Below are positions 33,977-43,484 of a stretch of DNA of 64,000 nt, piece after piece (the first letter of the stretch is position 1; each line of letters opens with the position of its first letter). This DNA is from Pigmentibacter sp. JX0631 (lineage in GTDB: Bacteria > Bdellovibrionota_B > Oligoflexia > Silvanigrellales > Silvanigrellaceae), in assembly GCF_029873255.1 (NCBI RefSeq), contig NZ_CP123622.1, positions 496,501-560,500 of the forward strand. Direction: 5' to 3'. A program made the translations under genes and the position numbers. Below the pieces are notes generated by a model. It was not told the DNA's origin. It worked only from the letters and a program-made list of their open reading frames with translations, and did no database searches.

Positions 33977-36900
33977 ATGAAAAGAGAAATCGTTGCTCCT
34001 AAAATCTTATTACCTTATTACTATTCTTGGAAAATAAATGAAAATAATACAAATTATAACGTGTGTTTTTCATATAGCTTACCAATGAATATATCAATTG
34101 AAAAATTAAAATCATGTATTTTAAAGCTTGTAGAGTATAGACCAGCCTTGAGAGCAAATTTTGGATTCAAAAATAATGAAGTAAAATACTACGTCCATGA
34201 TATTTTAGCTCCAATATTCTATGAATTAAGCGCAAAATGCGAGGATGATTTTAAAAATTTATTGAACAAAGTAAAAAATATAAATCATGATTTACATAAT
34301 GAATCATTAATCAAAGTAGGGTTCATCAGAAAAATTTATAGTTTAGATACTGAAATTATATTTAACATTCATCATTCAATAATTGATGGAACTTCACTAG
34401 ACAAATTTATTTTAGATCTAAGCTCTTTATACAATGAAGGTAGTATTCTAGAAGAAAGTACTGAATCACATTTAAATTCTTTTTTAATTCTAAATAAAAA
34501 TGAACAAAATTTAAATGAGAACAATATTAAATTATATGCTAATTTATTAAGTGAAATTTCTTTAAAAAATGAAAAAATATCTATAAAAAACAATGAAATT
34601 ATAAACACTTCCAAATTTGCATTAGATCATTCAGAATTAAAAAAATTAAAAGCATTTACAGAAAAATATAATATTAGTTTGTTTAATTTTCTTTTAGTAT
34701 GCTGGTGTATTTTTGAAACAAAACTATTAAATAAAGAATTTTGCATCACTAATTACCCAGTTAATATAAGAAATAACAAAGAAGTTTCAGGTTGTATGTT
34801 AAATAATATCTACTTTCCTTTTATCTATAAGAAAAATTCCAATATAGAAGAAGTTCTGAAAGGTTTAAAAAAACAACTGCCTTTTCTTAAAAAGCTTCAC
34901 CATATTAGTCCAGTAGATCTTTTCGATAAAAATGATAGCAAACTAAGTCATTTCGCCTATTCAGGATTTGCTAAACTAAGAGATTTGCAATTACAAAATT
35001 TTCATATTGCAGGAAACGCTTTTCCCCAAATGGCTAACTCAAGTTTAGGTATGCGCTATGTGGAAACAGAACAATCTTTACATTTATTATCTGAATGTTA
35101 TGAAAGCATTCTTCCACAAAATATAGCCTGTGAACTCAGCAAAAGATTTGCCAATTTTGTAGGAAAATTAGTTGACAATTCTACAAGCAACTTTCAAAAA
35201 ATTGATATACTTTTTGAAAACGAAAGAGCAACTCTTTTAAAAAAAAATGTTTCCAAACCGAACAAAGATCCTGGGAATTCAATTGTTTCTCTCTTTAGAA
35301 AGATATCTGAAAAATTTCCAGAAAAATACGCTGCGGTTGAAGGCGATAATAAAATAACATATAAAAATTTAAATGAAAAATCAGATAAATTAGCTAAGTT
35401 TCTCAGCGCAAAAACCTCTAGTGAGAACATAATTGGCATTTTAATTGATAATAAAATAGAAATGTTAATTGGTATTCTGGGAGTATTAAAATCAGGAAAT
35501 TCTTACCTACCTTTATCCCCAGATACTCCTCGCGAAAGAATTGAGTATATTTTAAAAGACAGTAATGTAACAACTGTTTTAAGCTTAAAAAAATATTCAA
35601 ATTTAATATCTTCAGCAAGGCAATTTTATGATTTGGAAGATGAAATTTTATATTCACTAACTGAAAAATTCTCCGCACAATATCAAAAATCTCCTTCCGA
35701 TTTATCAGCTTATGTTATTTATACCTCTGGCTCTACAGGTCATCCCAAAGGTGTCCTAGTCAATCAGCATAGTGTCATTAACTTAATAGAAAATTGTAAA
35801 AATTTATTTAATATTAGTGAAAATGATAATATTTCTAAGTATTCTTCTTTTAGTTTTGATGCCTCAGTAATTGAAATCTTTGTCTCTATACTAAATGGTT
35901 GTACGTTATATTTTGTTCCAGAAAAAATGCGCTACAATATTAATCTACTAAATGATTTTTTTCATACCAATAATATCACTTTTACATTTTTAACCACTAA
36001 AATTGCAGAAGTTTTTATGGAATTAGAAAATTTTTCTTTAAAAACTTTACTTACTGGAGGAGAAAAATTAAAAGCATTTAAAAAAAATAACTACAATTTA
36101 GTAAATGCATATGGTCCTACTGAAACAACTGTATTTGTTACTTCATATAATGTTCAACAGTATGACGAAAATATACCAATAGGAAAAGCAATAGAGAATG
36201 TTGATGTTTACATTTTAGATAAAGAATTAAATCCATGCTTGTATGGAATGCGGGGAGAGATTTATATTGGTGGAGAAGCACTAGCTATTGGATATATTAA
36301 TAATGATGCGCTTACGAAAGAAAACTTTATAATCAATCCTTTTTGTCAAGAGAAAGAAGAAAAATATAACAGACTTTATAGAACAGGTGATATTGGGATA
36401 AAGTTATTTGATGATAGTATTTTAATTTCAGGAAGATTAGATTCACAGATAAAAATTTGTGGATATAGAATTGAATTATCAGAAATTGAAAAACAATTAT
36501 TATCTTTTCCTGATATAATAAATGCAGCAGTAGTTGCCTATGATGATGCTAGTGGGTATAAATATTTATGTGCTTATATTGAAGGTAAAAGCAAGATTAT
36601 AATTGAAGAATTGGAAGAATATTTAAATCTTCAATTACCTGAATATATGCTTCCTAAAAAAATAATTCAATTAGAAAAAATACCTTTAAATTATAATGGC
36701 AAAACTGACATAAAAGCTTTAAAAATGCCTAAGGACTTATTTACAATTAGCAAAGTGTATTTTCCACCTATAAATTCTTATGAGGAGAAAATAAGTACTT
36801 TTTTTAAAGAAATTCTTCAAATAGAAAGAGTAAACAGAACTGATGACTTTTTCTCACTCGGCGGAAATTCTATCAAGGCAATTCAACTTATTACAAGAAT

Positions 36901-36994
36901 GCAGAAAAGCTTTAACATTGATATTTCTTCTATTTACAAGCTAAGATCAATCGATAAAATTGCGGAAAAAGTAAGGATAGATGAGGAGACTTAA
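33977..36994 (+). CDS. Single-module non-ribosomal peptide synthetase (C-A-T)
   Basis: The 1005-aa protein has three domains. The condensation domain (residues ~1-425) carries the catalytic HHSIIDG at 132-138. The adenylation domain (~440-915) has YTSGSTGHPKGV, NAYGPTETTVF, GEIYIGGEALAIGY, YRTGD, GRLDSQIKICGYRIE and the A10 lysine in NYNGKTD. The thiolation domain (~925-1000) has FFSLGGNSIKAIQL with the phosphopantetheine serine. There is no thioesterase, reductase or epimerase domain. By eye the substrate pocket reads D-A-I-F-L-G-A-V-F-K, suggesting a hydrophobic amino acid. The C domain needs an upstream donor not encoded nearby. It ends 5 bp from tRNA-Pro on the other strand. Confidence 0.93.
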   Translation: MKREIVAPKILLPYYYSWKINENNTNYNVCFSYSLPMNISIEKLKSCILKLVEYRPALRANFGFKNNEVKYYVHDILAPIFYELSAKCEDDFKNLLNKVKNINHDLHNESLIKVGFIRKIYSLDTEIIFNIHHSIIDGTSLDKFILDLSSLYNEGSILEESTESHLNSFLILNKNEQNLNENNIKLYANLLSEISLKNEKISIKNNEIINTSKFALDHSELKKLKAFTEKYNISLFNFLLVCWCIFETKLLNKEFCITNYPVNIRNNKEVSGCMLNNIYFPFIYKKNSNIEEVLKGLKKQLPFLKKLHHISPVDLFDKNDSKLSHFAYSGFAKLRDLQLQNFHIAGNAFPQMANSSLGMRYVETEQSLHLLSECYESILPQNIACELSKRFANFVGKLVDNSTSNFQKIDILFENERATLLKKNVSKPNKDPGNSIVSLFRKISEKFPEKYAAVEGDNKITYKNLNEKSDKLAKFLSAKTSSENIIGILIDNKIEMLIGILGVLKSGNSYLPLSPDTPRERIEYILKDSNVTTVLSLKKYSNLISSARQFYDLEDEILYSLTEKFSAQYQKSPSDLSAYVIYTSGSTGHPKGVLVNQHSVINLIENCKNLFNISENDNISKYSSFSFDASVIEIFVSILNGCTLYFVPEKMRYNINLLNDFFHTNNITFTFLTTKIAEVFMELENFSLKTLLTGGEKLKAFKKNNYNLVNAYGPTETTVFVTSYNVQQYDENIPIGKAIENVDVYILDKELNPCLYGMRGEIYIGGEALAIGYINNDALTKENFIINPFCQEKEEKYNRLYRTGDIGIKLFDDSILISGRLDSQIKICGYRIELSEIEKQLLSFPDIINAAVVAYDDASGYKYLCAYIEGKSKIIIEELEEYLNLQLPEYMLPKKIIQLEKIPLNYNGKTDIKALKMPKDLFTISKVYFPPINSYEEKISTFFKEILQIERVNRTDDFFSLGGNSIKAIQLITRMQKSFNIDISSIYKLRSIDKIAEKVRIDEET

Positions 36995-36998
36995 TAAA

Positions 36999-37073
36999 TG
37001 GTCGGGGGTGCGGGATTCGAACTCGCGACCCTCTGCTCCCAAGACAGATGCGCTACCACTGCGCTAACCCCCG
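36999..37073 (-). tRNA. tRNA-Pro (anticodon UGG)
   Basis: The minus strand folds as a cloverleaf: acceptor CGGGGGT/ACCCCCG, D stem GCGC/GCGC, anticodon stem TCTGT/GCAGA around the loop CTTGGGA (anticodon TGG), and T arm GTTCGAATC. The discriminator A is followed by an encoded CCA (36999-37001 on the plus strand as TGG). It lies between the NRPS gene and recD2. Confidence 0.95.
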
Positions 37074-37185
37074 AACTCAGTGAAACGATACTTGCCACAG
37101 AAAAAAATTAAGTGCAAGCTCAGATTCTGATTTTTTTTAGAATTCACTTATTTTTTTTAGAAATAAGCAATATCATGAGGTTATA

Positions 37186-39504
37186 GTGTCGCAAGAAGTT
37201 GTAGGGGTCCTAGCAAAAATTATCTTTGAAAATGAAAGGGGAGATTTTAGAGTTGCTGATTTCATTGATCCACAAACTGCCAAAAGATTTAGAGCTTCAG
37301 GAAAAATTTTTCTTTCCCAAAAAGCAGATGCTAGGCAGAAATACAGGCTCATAGGAAATTGGGAAAATAACCCTAAGTATGGAGAGTCTTTTGTAGCTAT
37401 CTACTCAGAAGCGGCAAGACCTGCTGAAGCAAAAGGAATCGCGCCATATCTTGCTAATAACGTCAAAGGGGTTGGAGAGGCCACTGCATTAAAACTTGTA
37501 GAAGCTCTAAATATCAAGAATATTGATATGTTAGTGCGAATTTGCAAAGAAGATAAAGAAAAAATTTATTCATTTTTTGGTTCTAAGCGAAAAAAAACAG
37601 CTGAAAATGTCATCACTTCTATGATTACCGACGAAGTCTTTAGAAGTGTGATGATATTTCTTCATGAACATAATATTCCTCCAAAATTTGCAAAAAGAAT
37701 TTATGAAAAATACGGAGCGCATTCTTTAAACAATTTAAAAGAAAATCCATATCGATTAATAGCAGATTTTAGACAAGTAGGCTTTAAAAGAGCCGATGCT
37801 ATTGCTGAAAAATTAGGAGTTCCACCCACTTCACCATTTCGCATGGAAGCCGCATTTGTTTACACTTTAGAAGTGGCACAGGATGATGGCCATTGCTGTT
37901 TACCAAGAGATCTTTTAATTGATAAAGCTCGAGATATTCTTGGTGTGAAAATAAATCCGGTTTTTTCACGTGAATTTGTCTTAGATAATTTAAGACAAGT
38001 ATACAAAAAAAATCGTGAAGTAAAAAATGAAAGTTTTATAATTCGTGATACAACAATTTTTAAAAACAATCAAAATATCGAAAATGAAGTATTATTTTAC
38101 TTACCTGAAGTAATTAAAATGGAAGATGATGTTGCTGGTTTTATTTCTAGTTTACTTAATAAAAGTATAGCTACTGAATACAAAGAACAACAAATATTAA
38201 AAGAATTAGATGCTGGTGACAAAAATATCGATGAATTATTTCCTCATTTACCTTGGGATAAATTATCTGATGAACAGCAAACGGCTGTCAGAATGAGCCT
38301 TGATTCGCGTATAATGGTTCTAACAGGAGGACCAGGTTGTGGAAAAACCTTTGTACTAAAGGCAATATATGGAATACAAAGAGCTTTAAATCGCAAAGTG
38401 GCATTGTGCGCTCCAACTGGTCTTGCCGCAAAAAGAATGACTCATTCAATTGGTGAACACGCCAGTACTTTACATAAATTACTTGGATTAGGCAGAAAAA
38501 AAGAGGAACAAGTAAATATTATTGAAGAACTTGAAGGCAATACTAGTGCATTAGATAATTTTAATGTTGTTATAATTGATGAAAGCTCTATGCTTAGCCT
38601 TGATTTATTTCATTCGTTACTTTCATCTCTGGGCCCCAATCGCAGATTAATATTAGTTGGAGACGTTGATCAATTACCTAGTGTTGGCGCAGGAAATTGT
38701 TTAAGAGATATTATTAAATCTAATAAAGTACCAATAGCTCGTTTAACAAAAATATTTCGCCAAAGTTCAGAAAGCCCAATACCTATAGCAGCAAGAGAAA
38801 TTATCTCTGGCAATAAACCAAATTTTAATTTTGTAAGTTACTCTCCAATATTTTCTTCTCCTGAACCTATTGCATTTATTCCATGCTCAACACAAACATT
38901 TTTTGATCTCTTACAAAACTTTTTATCCAACACTATTCCAAACATATATGAGCTTGATCCGGTAAAAAATGTTCAAATTTTGGTTCCTATGCGAAAAACT
39001 GAGGTTGGCCAAGAAAATATAAATAAAGTAATGCAAAATTTTCTCAATCCTTCTTCTGAAAATAAAAAAGAATGCTCATTAGCATTTGGTGGAATATTAA
39101 GAGAAGGTGATAAAGTTATTCAAACTAAAAATAATTATGAGTTAGATGTTTTTAATGGAGATCTTGGCTTTTGTAAAGCAATTACTAAAACAAAAGACAA
39201 GCTAGAAGTAACAATTGAATTTAGCGATAAAACTGTGGCATATGAAGATGAAGATATTGATGATTTACAACTTTGTTATGCAATGACTGTCCACAAATCA
39301 CAAGGCTCTGAATTTCCTTTATGTATCATTCCTATGTTTGGCGTTTATTATAGTATGTTAGATAGAAATTTACTTTACACAGCAGTAACTAGGGCAAGTA
39401 AATATATCATTATTTTTGGTGAAGAATGGTCAATAAAAAAAGCTGTTGCTAGCCAAAATGCAATTAAAAGACACACTTTTTTAGACAGCTTAATTGAATC
39501 TTAA
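37186..39504 (+). CDS. RecD2-like DNA helicase
   Basis: This 772-aa SF1B helicase starts at GTG with GAGG upstream. The N-terminal half has the RecD2/YrrC-specific tandem helix-hairpin-helix region (GIAPYLANNVKGVGEATALK and FRQVGFKRADAIAEKLGV). The motor has Walker A TGGPGCGKTFVLKAIYG near residue 381, Walker B VIIDESSMLSLDLF, GDVDQLPSVGAGNCLRDII, and the final blocks AMTVHKSQGSEFP and LLYTAVTRAS. RecD2 proteins act outside RecBCD in replication-fork and mismatch-repair contexts. No recB or recC is adjacent, in line with this. Confidence 0.9.
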   Translation: MSQEVVGVLAKIIFENERGDFRVADFIDPQTAKRFRASGKIFLSQKADARQKYRLIGNWENNPKYGESFVAIYSEAARPAEAKGIAPYLANNVKGVGEATALKLVEALNIKNIDMLVRICKEDKEKIYSFFGSKRKKTAENVITSMITDEVFRSVMIFLHEHNIPPKFAKRIYEKYGAHSLNNLKENPYRLIADFRQVGFKRADAIAEKLGVPPTSPFRMEAAFVYTLEVAQDDGHCCLPRDLLIDKARDILGVKINPVFSREFVLDNLRQVYKKNREVKNESFIIRDTTIFKNNQNIENEVLFYLPEVIKMEDDVAGFISSLLNKSIATEYKEQQILKELDAGDKNIDELFPHLPWDKLSDEQQTAVRMSLDSRIMVLTGGPGCGKTFVLKAIYGIQRALNRKVALCAPTGLAAKRMTHSIGEHASTLHKLLGLGRKKEEQVNIIEELEGNTSALDNFNVVIIDESSMLSLDLFHSLLSSLGPNRRLILVGDVDQLPSVGAGNCLRDIIKSNKVPIARLTKIFRQSSESPIPIAAREIISGNKPNFNFVSYSPIFSSPEPIAFIPCSTQTFFDLLQNFLSNTIPNIYELDPVKNVQILVPMRKTEVGQENINKVMQNFLNPSSENKKECSLAFGGILREGDKVIQTKNNYELDVFNGDLGFCKAITKTKDKLEVTIEFSDKTVAYEDEDIDDLQLCYAMTVHKSQGSEFPLCIIPMFGVYYSMLDRNLLYTAVTRASKYIIIFGEEWSIKKAVASQNAIKRHTFLDSLIES

Positions 39505-39598
39505 TCTAATCAATTTAAATATTTTTTTGTAACCTTAAAATTGACAAATATCTTCAATACACTATTATAAAAATTCAAAAATTTATTGTGGAGGTTTT

Positions 39599-40165
39599 AT
39601 GTCGCAAATTTCTATAGTCTATCATTCAGGATACGGTCATACTGAAAAAGCTGCTAAGGCCGTTTTAGAAGGTGTTAAGTCTGTTGCAAATACAACAGCC
39701 CATTTAATTTCAGTAGCAAATATTGACTCAAATTGGGATGTGTTAAAAAATTCTAGCGCAATTATTTTTGGTTCTCCTACTTATATGGGGAGTGCTTCCG
39801 CCCCTTTCAAAGATTTCATGGATAAAAGCTCAAAAATTTGGATGACACAGGACTGGAAAGATAAAATTGCTGGAGGCTTTACTGTTTCGGGAAGTCAAAG
39901 TGGCGATAAATTAAGTACTTTAGAACAGTTTATGGTTTTTGCAGCACAACATGGAATGATTTGGGTTTCTTTAGGTATTTTACCAGGAAATAATTCAAGT
40001 AAATCAAGTGTAAATGACTTAAATAGATTAGGTTCTTCTATTGGGCCTATGGCACAAGCAAATGTAGATCAAGGAGCTGATGCCATGATAGAAAGCGATC
40101 TAAAAACTTTGAATTTGTATGGCAAAAGGATAACTGAAATAGCTCTTAAGTTTAATAAAGCATAA
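39599..40165 (+). CDS. Flavodoxin-family NAD(P)H:quinone oxidoreductase-like protein
   Basis: The 188-aa protein has the FMN phosphate-binding start SIVYHSGYGHTEKAAKAV, the second flavin loop FGSPTYMGSASAPFKDFMD and the third TVSGSQSGDKLSTL. This matches WrbA-type flavodoxin-like reductases. Such proteins reduce quinones by two electrons and limit redox cycling. GGAGG precedes the ATG. It is a single gene, followed after 100 bp by the first RND operon, so a link with xenobiotic handling is possible but only suggestive. Confidence 0.78.
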   Translation: MSQISIVYHSGYGHTEKAAKAVLEGVKSVANTTAHLISVANIDSNWDVLKNSSAIIFGSPTYMGSASAPFKDFMDKSSKIWMTQDWKDKIAGGFTVSGSQSGDKLSTLEQFMVFAAQHGMIWVSLGILPGNNSSKSSVNDLNRLGSSIGPMAQANVDQGADAMIESDLKTLNLYGKRITEIALKFNKA

Positions 40166-40265
40166 ATTCTCCTATGCCTTTTTCTATCTCATGCAAAATA
40201 TTCCTATTTAATTAAAAAATTTTAATTACTAAAATTCACATATAGCTTTTATTTTAAAGGTTAAT

Positions 40266-43200
40266 ATGTGGATAATTGAGTTCGCATTAAAACGCCCATA
40301 TACAATTGCAGTAGGAGTAATACTTTCCTTTATATTAGGATTTATTTCTATTAATAAAATGCTAATAGATATTTTTCCAGTAATTGATATTCCAGTTGTA
40401 AATATCATATGGAATTATCCAGGATTGACTCCTAATGAAGTTGAAAAAAGAGTTATTTTTCTAGCTGAAAGAGCCTATACAACAACAGTTAATGGAATTG
40501 CAAAATTAGAATCAACATCAATTCAAGGTTTAGGAATTCAACGGATTTATTTTGAAGAAGGAACTGATATTGGATCTGCTATTTCCCAAATTTCAGCAGT
40601 ATCAGGAACCGTAACAAGAATTATGCCGCCAGGAATAACACCACCCGTTATTTTGAAATTTAATGCTTCCAATGTCCCAGTAGCTCAATTAACTTTATTT
40701 AGTAGTAAATTAAAAGAAGAACAAATTTATGATTACGCAACTAATTTTTTAAGAGTTCAACTTTATACTATTCCTGGAATATCATTACCAGCTCCGTATG
40801 GAGGCAAACAAAGACAAGTAAACATAGATCTTATTCCAGAACTTTTAGAAGCAAAAAAACTTTCACCGCAAAATATTGTAGACTCTTTACAAGCATCAAA
40901 CATAATAGTTCCTGCAGGAAATGCAAGAATACATAACTATGAATATAATATTTTAATGAATTCCAGTCCTCTAAGTGTAAATGAATTTAATGACATTCCA
41001 ATTAAAGTTATTAATGGTGCAACTGTTACTTTGAATAGTGTTGCAAAAATTTCTGATTCATTTGCAGAACAAACAAATATTGTAAGAATAAATGGGCAAA
41101 GAGCGTCGTATTTAAATATCTTAAAAAAAGCACAGGCTTCAACACTTAATGTTATTCAATCTATCAAAAATAAATTACCAGAAATTTCAAACTTGGCACC
41201 AGCTGAATTAAAAATGCAACTCGATTTTGATCAATCTTTTTTTGTAAAATCAGCAATACAAAATGTTTTGCTTGAAGCTATTATTTCATCCCTCCTTGTT
41301 TCAGTTGTTATTTTGCTTTTTTTAGGGAGCTGGAGAAGTGTTATCATTGTTTGTACTTCTATTCCAACTGCTATCTTTTGCTCACTCGTAGTCCTTTATC
41401 TTACTGGAAATTCTATTAATATCATGACAATGGGGGGACTTTCTTTAGCAATCGGAATGTTGGTAGACGATGCCACAGTGGCGATTGAAAATATTCACCG
41501 CTTACACAAACAAAATAAACCTCTCATATATTCTATAATAGAAGGGTCACGGCAAATAGCTCTTCCAGCTTTATCAGCGACTTTAGTTATTTGTATCGTT
41601 TTTTTTCCAATTGTTCTTCTAACAGGCCCTGCAAAATTTTTATTTACTCCATTAGCACTTGCTGTTGTTTCAGCAATGTTAGCTTCGTATATTTTATCAA
41701 GAACATTGGTACCATTATTGGCAAAAATGTTATTAGTAAATGAACAAAATCATCAAAATAATATTAATCTTTCAGAAAAATTTAATAACCTATTTTTATT
41801 ATTTCAAAACAAATTTGGCGAAATATTAAGGGTTTGTCTAAAATATAGAAAATTTGTTTTAATAAATTTCTGTATTTTTTTAATCCTGTCTTCATCTTTA
41901 ATTTTTCTAGTAGGCACCGACTTTTTTCCTCAAACCGATGCTGGAATAGTAAAGTTACACTATCGTGCTAGGGCAGGAACTAGAATTGAGGAAACAGAAA
42001 AACAGGTTCAGATTTTAGAAACAAAAATTAGAGAAATTATTCCAAAAAAAGAATTGCAAACAATTAATTCAATGATTGGAATTCCTGTTAGCTTTAATTT
42101 AGCTTTCGTTCAAACAGATAATTATGGTCCTATGGATGCTGAAATTTTAATTTCATTCCAGAAAGAACATGAAAATATTCAAAATTATATGAAAAAAATT
42201 AGAAAGATGATTACTAATACTTTTCCAGAATCTGAAGCTTTTTTCCAATCAGCAGATATTGTAAATCAAGTTTTAAATTTTGGATTAAGCGCGCCAATTG
42301 ATATACAAATAGAATCTCAAAATCTAGATAATTCAATTAAAATAGCAAAAAAATTACTTTCGAATCTTAAATTAATTCCAGGATTAGAAGATATAGCTTT
42401 GAAACAAGTTTTAAATTATCCCGGACTTTATTTTAATATCGATAGAATCAAAGCTGCACAAGTAGGAATAAGTCAAAAAGACATTTCTAATAGCCTTCTA
42501 ATTGCTTTATCTTCAAGCTCACTGATTTCTCCATCTTATTTTCTAAATCCTCAAAATAATGTAAATTATTCAGTGATTGTGAAAACTCCTTTAGAAAAAA
42601 TATCAAACTTAAATAGTATTTTAAACATTCCTATAGCAAGTAATGGAAACATTTTAGAAAGTAACTTAACCTCAACTTACATGAATCAACTCAATCTAAC
42701 TCAACAGACTTCCCAAACCATACCTCTAAGAAATTTAAGTACCATCCAAACAATAGAAACAATGACAGGAAACTCTCATTTAAATGTTCAAAGAGTTTTG
42801 GATATTTATGGTACACCTGAGGGGCGAGATTTGGGATCGATAATAAAAGATATTGAATATCAAATTAAAAAATTAGGTGAACTTCCAAAAGGAGTTAAAG
42901 TTACAATAAATGGTCAAGGAAAAGTAATGCGTGAAGCTTTTTCTACATTAAGTATTGGGCTAATTTTAGCTATTATTCTTGTTTATTTATTAATTGCAGT
43001 TCTATTTCAATCATGGCTAGATCCTTTTATTGTCATGGTTGCTGTCCCCGGAGCTCTTTCTGGCATTCTTTGGATCTTATTTTTAACAGGAACAACAATA
43101 AATGTGGAATCCTTTATGGGAGCAACCATGGCTGTAGGTATTGCGTCTTCAAATTCTATTTTGTTAGTAAGTTATGCAAATGATCTAAGAATATCAGATA

Positions 43201-43484
43201 AATTAACTGCCATAGATGCCGCACTTGAATCAGCAAAAACACGATTGCGGCCTGTTTTAATGACGGCAATTGCCATGATTATTGGAATGTTACCTGCCGC
43301 ACTAGCAATAGGAGAAGGTGGCGAACAGACAGCCCCCTTAGGAAGAGCTGTAATTGGAGGATTAATAGTTGCAACGACTGTAACTTTAATCATTGTTCCC
43401 ATAATATATTCTCTCTTGAGAAAAGAAATGCCTAAAAAATATTTGCTTGACGAAGAATTGAGAAAGGAAAAAATGATCAAATGA
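40266..43484 (+). CDS. RND efflux permease (HAE1-type), system 1
   Basis: This 1072-aa inner-membrane proton antiporter has the duplicated six-helix plus porter-domain plan. Transmembrane helix 4 keeps the proton-relay aspartates (GMLVDDATVAIENIHRLH, near residue 400). In helix 10 the motif is GIASSNSILLVSYAND, so the lysine of the AcrB-type relay (AKNA) is replaced by serine. The porter domain has an extra polar stretch (NLTQQTSQTIPLRNLSTIQ). The stop overlaps the next gene's ATG (ATGA). It forms a complete tripartite operon with the membrane fusion and outer-membrane genes downstream. The substrate is unknown. Confidence 0.88.
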   Translation: MWIIEFALKRPYTIAVGVILSFILGFISINKMLIDIFPVIDIPVVNIIWNYPGLTPNEVEKRVIFLAERAYTTTVNGIAKLESTSIQGLGIQRIYFEEGTDIGSAISQISAVSGTVTRIMPPGITPPVILKFNASNVPVAQLTLFSSKLKEEQIYDYATNFLRVQLYTIPGISLPAPYGGKQRQVNIDLIPELLEAKKLSPQNIVDSLQASNIIVPAGNARIHNYEYNILMNSSPLSVNEFNDIPIKVINGATVTLNSVAKISDSFAEQTNIVRINGQRASYLNILKKAQASTLNVIQSIKNKLPEISNLAPAELKMQLDFDQSFFVKSAIQNVLLEAIISSLLVSVVILLFLGSWRSVIIVCTSIPTAIFCSLVVLYLTGNSINIMTMGGLSLAIGMLVDDATVAIENIHRLHKQNKPLIYSIIEGSRQIALPALSATLVICIVFFPIVLLTGPAKFLFTPLALAVVSAMLASYILSRTLVPLLAKMLLVNEQNHQNNINLSEKFNNLFLLFQNKFGEILRVCLKYRKFVLINFCIFLILSSSLIFLVGTDFFPQTDAGIVKLHYRARAGTRIEETEKQVQILETKIREIIPKKELQTINSMIGIPVSFNLAFVQTDNYGPMDAEILISFQKEHENIQNYMKKIRKMITNTFPESEAFFQSADIVNQVLNFGLSAPIDIQIESQNLDNSIKIAKKLLSNLKLIPGLEDIALKQVLNYPGLYFNIDRIKAAQVGISQKDISNSLLIALSSSSLISPSYFLNPQNNVNYSVIVKTPLEKISNLNSILNIPIASNGNILESNLTSTYMNQLNLTQQTSQTIPLRNLSTIQTIETMTGNSHLNVQRVLDIYGTPEGRDLGSIIKDIEYQIKKLGELPKGVKVTINGQGKVMREAFSTLSIGLILAIILVYLLIAVLFQSWLDPFIVMVAVPGALSGILWILFLTGTTINVESFMGATMAVGIASSNSILLVSYANDLRISDKLTAIDAALESAKTRLRPVLMTAIAMIIGMLPAALAIGEGGEQTAPLGRAVIGGLIVATTVTLIIVPIIYSLLRKEMPKKYLLDEELRKEKMIK

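Noticed and set aside
33631-37073. NRPS gene as an island integrated at the tRNA-Pro 3' end
   Set aside because: The NRPS stop lies 5 bp from the tRNA 3' end, but I found no second copy of the tRNA end in 33631-33976 and no integrase gene.
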